Assembly: GCF_947495145.1 (NCBI RefSeq)
Contig: NZ_CANLXP010000009.1
Coordinates: forward strand, 62,001 to 126,000
Direction: 5' to 3'
DNA from: an uncultured Arthrobacter sp.
GTDB taxonomy: Bacteria > Actinomycetota > Actinomycetes > Actinomycetales > Micrococcaceae
Length of the DNA: 64,000 nucleotides
Shown: one piece after another, positions 61,108-64,000 of the stretch
How positions within the stretch are numbered: position 1 is the first letter of the stretch
Layout of the letters: each line of letters opens with the position of its first letter
The notes under the pieces: model-generated
Told to the model about the DNA's origin: nothing
Database searches by the model: none
The model's input: the letters and a program-made list of their open reading frames with translations, nothing else
Translations under genes and position numbers: made by a program

Positions 61108-61108
61108 C

Positions 61109-63838
61109 TCAGGTATCCGTCATTCGAAGAACCGCCGCCAACCGTTGCCGCCGACCAGCCGCCACAGCACCCGCTACCGACGCGAGCACCACCACCAGGA
61201 ACCCGACCAGCAGCCCCGCCAACAGCAGGGGGTTCAGCGCCAGTGCCGGCTCAACAGCACCACCCGTGAACGCTGACAGGTCAATCGCCCCCAGAATGGC
61301 GAGCGGCAACAGTAGCCCGAGCGCCGTCCCCGCCAGCACCGCCGCGCCGGTAATCGGCCCAAGCTCCCACAGCATCAGCGCACCGTCGCGACGCGGCGGG
61401 AACCCAAGCGTCCGCAGCAGCGCAATCAACCTGTTGCGTGCCGGGGCATTCACCACGGACGTCATCACAATCGTCAACGAACACAGCACAGCCATCGCAC
61501 CGATCACCGCCCATAGCCCAAGCTGCAGCCCGCGTCCGGACGCGGATTCGAGCGTCTGCTGCACCTGCTGCTCCGGCGTCTGCTGCAGAATCGGCTGCCC
61601 AGCGATATCAGCGACCGCAGCCTCGACGGAGGGGGAGCCGGCGTCGTCGTGCAGGTCAGCCAGAAGGACAGACGGTTCGAAGGTCCGCTCCTCCACAGAG
61701 CCGATCGCAGCCTCGCCGATCAACATCCAGGTCGAGGAGGCGGAGAAAACCACATCCTCCGGTCCGACTCCCACCACCTCAACGTCCACCGTGGTCCCGC
61801 GATAGCGCAGCTCAAGGGCTGTACCTTCCTCAAGCTCCAACGCGGGCGAGGCCACCACGGGCAGCACCCCCGAAGAAACGCCATCCAGAGCACTCAGCAG
61901 CGCAGGCGGGAACGCGCCGGCAAGGGTTTCCTGCACACCGAGCATGGCGCCGGGATCCGTCGCGAGCAGGTTGACGTCCTTGGTCTGGCGGCCGCCGATC
62001 TCCGCGCGCAGGGTTCCAAGGTCCGTCACCGGAGCCACCGACGCAACGCCGTCGACCGACCGGATCTCCTCAACCTGCTCCGTCGAGAACGGTGGGCCCT
62101 GGATGCGGAGGTCCGCGCCGACGTCGGCCTGAGCAGCATCGGTGACGCCCTCTCGGAACGTCGACAGCAGCACCCCGGAAAAGAGAACGACGGCGAGCCC
62201 CACGATCAGCGCCAACACCGGCACCAGCCCGGCACCGGGGGAGCGCACCGCCCGCGACGCCCCCAGGAACCCGACCAACCCGGGACCCCGCCGTCGTGCC
62301 CGCGCGAACCACTCCAGCGGCACCGGATACAGGCGCAGCACCAACACGCAGACAGCCAGGGCGATGAGCAGCGGCGTCGCCGACAGCAGCGGATCCACCT
62401 CGCCGTACTCCAGCTCACCCTGCGCCAGCCCCCGCTGCGTCAACAGAACTGTTGCCACAACTGCCAGCACGACGACGGCGGCCTCCGCACTCACACGCCA
62501 CCGGTTCCGCGAGGAGGAGACCAGATCCTGTCGCGTCGAAACACCAGCGCGATGCTGAAGCGCCATCAGCGCCGCGGGCACGAACGCGGCCAGCACCGCC
62601 CACGTTCCGTGGCCGGGAGAGAACGGCACCGGCACGAGAACAAAGGCTGCCAGAGCACCCAGCGCGGCCGCAGGGATGCCGAGCAGAAGCCCGTCGAGCG
62701 CAAGGGCACCGCGCAGCTGCCACTCGCTTGCCCCGCGGGCCGAGGCCAAAGCCAGCGCGCCCCGCCGTCGTTCGAGGAGAAGCCGTACCGCCAGCGCTGC
62801 GGTCGCCAGGCACACGCCAAGCGGTCCGGAAGCCAACAGCGCGAGGATCTGGTTGGTGGACGCCGCCCGCTGCGTGGCTTCGGCCATCACGTCGGGTGTT
62901 TCCGATCCGAACACCACGGTCGGCGCGGTCGGGAAGGCGGCCGGCACGGTGTGCGGGGTTCCGAGGAACTCACGAAGCTGCGCGGCGGTTTGCGGTGCGG
63001 TGCTTGCGGTCAACGAGTCGGTGGCTACCGGGTACCAGTAGGACGTCTGAGCGTGGTCGAATGCCCGGGACAGGAAGGGGAAGGCGGCGGGGGAGACGAA
63101 GGCCGTGGCGTTCACCGCCGTGCCGGTGTCCGGGTTGAAATCCTCCGCCGCCGAGAGCAGCGTGTTGTTCAGGCTCCAGTACGGCGAATCGGCGTCCTTC
63201 GGCACAAAGATGCCGCTGAGGACCACCGGCTGCTCCCGTGCGTCCAGCCCTTCATCATCGGAGGCCCGCAGGAGGACCGCGACGTTCCGTTCCTCGCCGA
63301 CCTCCCACTTCGCCGACGCCGCAGAATCCTGCGAGAGGAGGATTTCCACGGGCTCTTCGCCGTATTCGTCGGGCGGCGGTCCGGGCAGCTCACCCTCGAT
63401 TAGTTCGATGTGGTCGAGCGCCTGCACATCCACGGCGTAGTTCAGCACCAGCTCGCGGATGCCCTCCGGCAGGGGGCCGATGCTGGAGTCGACGCCGGTG
63501 GCCAGCCAGCGGCCCTCGCCAAGGATCGACGCGAGCGGCTGCGCCAGGTCCTCGCGGATCCCGGCCAGCGCGTTCCCGGTGCGGCCGCCGTCGTCGGGCT
63601 CGTCAAAGGTGCGGTTGAAGTCCTCAAGCGGCGGGAACGAAGTACTGAACGCGCGGACCGCCTGCTGGGATCCCGCGAGCTCGGACACCGACTCCTGCAG
63701 GTCCGCCGTATACATCGCGTCCACCGCCCTCGGCCACGCGCACAGCAGCGCCGACACCACCAGCACAATCGACGCCACCAGCACTGACGGCCAACGGGAA
63801 TGCCGGAACTCCCGGCGCAACAACCGGTACAGGCTCAC
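61109..63838 (-). CDS. FtsX-like ABC permease, full length
   Basis: 909 aa, GTG start overlapping the upstream stop (GTGA). N-terminal helix (SVLVASIVLVVSALLCAWPR), a large external domain (about 40-330), helix groups around 335-445 and 470-560, a second external domain (about 580-745, with ADVGADLRIQGPPFSTEQVE, a MacB-like beta region), and three helices near 755-900. Two FtsX modules in one chain, as in large actinobacterial FtsX permeases. Partner of the two ATPases downstream. Confidence 0.9.
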   Translation of the reverse strand: MSLYRLLRREFRHSRWPSVLVASIVLVVSALLCAWPRAVDAMYTADLQESVSELAGSQQAVRAFSTSFPPLEDFNRTFDEPDDGGRTGNALAGIREDLAQPLASILGEGRWLATGVDSSIGPLPEGIRELVLNYAVDVQALDHIELIEGELPGPPPDEYGEEPVEILLSQDSAASAKWEVGEERNVAVLLRASDDEGLDAREQPVVLSGIFVPKDADSPYWSLNNTLLSAAEDFNPDTGTAVNATAFVSPAAFPFLSRAFDHAQTSYWYPVATDSLTASTAPQTAAQLREFLGTPHTVPAAFPTAPTVVFGSETPDVMAEATQRAASTNQILALLASGPLGVCLATAALAVRLLLERRRGALALASARGASEWQLRGALALDGLLLGIPAAALGALAAFVLVPVPFSPGHGTWAVLAAFVPAALMALQHRAGVSTRQDLVSSSRNRWRVSAEAAVVVLAVVATVLLTQRGLAQGELEYGEVDPLLSATPLLIALAVCVLVLRLYPVPLEWFARARRRGPGLVGFLGASRAVRSPGAGLVPVLALIVGLAVVLFSGVLLSTFREGVTDAAQADVGADLRIQGPPFSTEQVEEIRSVDGVASVAPVTDLGTLRAEIGGRQTKDVNLLATDPGAMLGVQETLAGAFPPALLSALDGVSSGVLPVVASPALELEEGTALELRYRGTTVDVEVVGVGPEDVVFSASSTWMLIGEAAIGSVEERTFEPSVLLADLHDDAGSPSVEAAVADIAGQPILQQTPEQQVQQTLESASGRGLQLGLWAVIGAMAVLCSLTIVMTSVVNAPARNRLIALLRTLGFPPRRDGALMLWELGPITGAAVLAGTALGLLLPLAILGAIDLSAFTGGAVEPALALNPLLLAGLLVGFLVVVLASVAGAVAAGRRQRLAAVLRMTDT

Positions 63839-64000
63839 AGCGCATCAACCGCCAACGCCGGCGTGAGTGCCTGCCGCTTCACGCGCTCGCCGTAGAACCA
63901 GGCGGTAAGCACGAGGATCAGCACCTGCACCGCGAGCACGCCCAGCAACGGCACGACGGCGATCGACAGCGGCGCCCGCAACGCCTCCGATGCGTTCACC
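63835..64000 (-). CDS. C-terminal end of a second membrane protein (probably FtsX-like permease)
   Basis: Partial: only the last 54 codons are in the window. A helix (IAVVPLLGVLAVQVLILVLT) then AWFYGERVKRQALTPALAVD and the stop. Operon position and GTGA overlap with the next permease suggest a paired permease. Family assignment is from context, not from motif. Confidence 0.6.
   Translation of the reverse strand, partial: VNASEALRAPLSIAVVPLLGVLAVQVLILVLTAWFYGERVKRQALTPALAVDAL

Overview
The window is a high-GC actinobacterial chromosome segment, most likely from the Micrococcaceae (Arthrobacter and relatives). The evidence is the RpoB/RpoC type, the S14-less spc operon also known from Micrococcus luteus, many GTG/TTG starts, the tRNA-Trp-secE-nusG order and the long alanine- or glycine-rich tails on ribosomal proteins. 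There is no rRNA, insertion sequence, CRISPR array or phage gene.

Layout. (1) 1-8.7 kb is an envelope-stress and transport region. It holds the 5' part of pfkA, a four-gene operon (ABC ATPase, ABC-2 permease, NarL-type histidine kinase and regulator), and a PspC/LiaF-like cluster facing a PspC-fused kinase and its regulator. (2) 8.7-17 kb holds an aspartate-type aminotransferase, tRNA-Trp, secE, nusG, rplK, rplA, a double GNAT acetyltransferase gene, an L10-type leader with rplJ and rplL, and a thiolase on the opposite strand. (3) 17-29.5 kb holds rpoB-rpoC and the str operon (rpsL, rpsG, fusA, tuf). (4) 29.5-47.9 kb holds a small membrane protein gene, the S10 operon, the spc operon without rpsN, a separate secY-adk-map unit, infA-rpmJ, the alpha operon (rpsM, rpsK, rpoA, rplQ; no rpsD) and truA. 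(5) 47.9-59.3 kb holds an alpha/beta-hydrolase gene broken by one in-frame stop, a histidine kinase and a divergent OmpR-type regulator around a perfect inverted repeat, an HPt-like protein without its histidine, and a complete-looking Tad/Flp pilus core (flp, tadE, tadG, cpaB, cpaE/tadZ, tadA, tadB, tadC). (6) 59.4-64 kb holds a MacB/FtsX-type ABC system: two ATPases, one full permease and the end of a second.

How it works together. Regions 2-4 form the transcription/translation core: RNA polymerase, elongation factors, most ribosomal proteins, SecY/SecE, Adk, Map and IF1. They are punctuated by strong hairpin terminators and by promoters whose -10 box is repeatedly TAGACT. The flanks are accessory: envelope-stress sensing, export, and a surface pilus next to a two-component pair that could control it.

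Nothing here is clearly an unknown system. The items most worth a second look are the AbrB-like tail on an ABC ATPase, the degenerate HPt protein beside the Tad locus, the RG-rich tails on both S3 and S5, the 28-bp operator-like palindrome, structured leaders before rpsL, rpsJ, rpsM and rpoB, and the hairpin covering the first codons of truA. All assignments come from reading the sequence and family knowledge; no database search was run.
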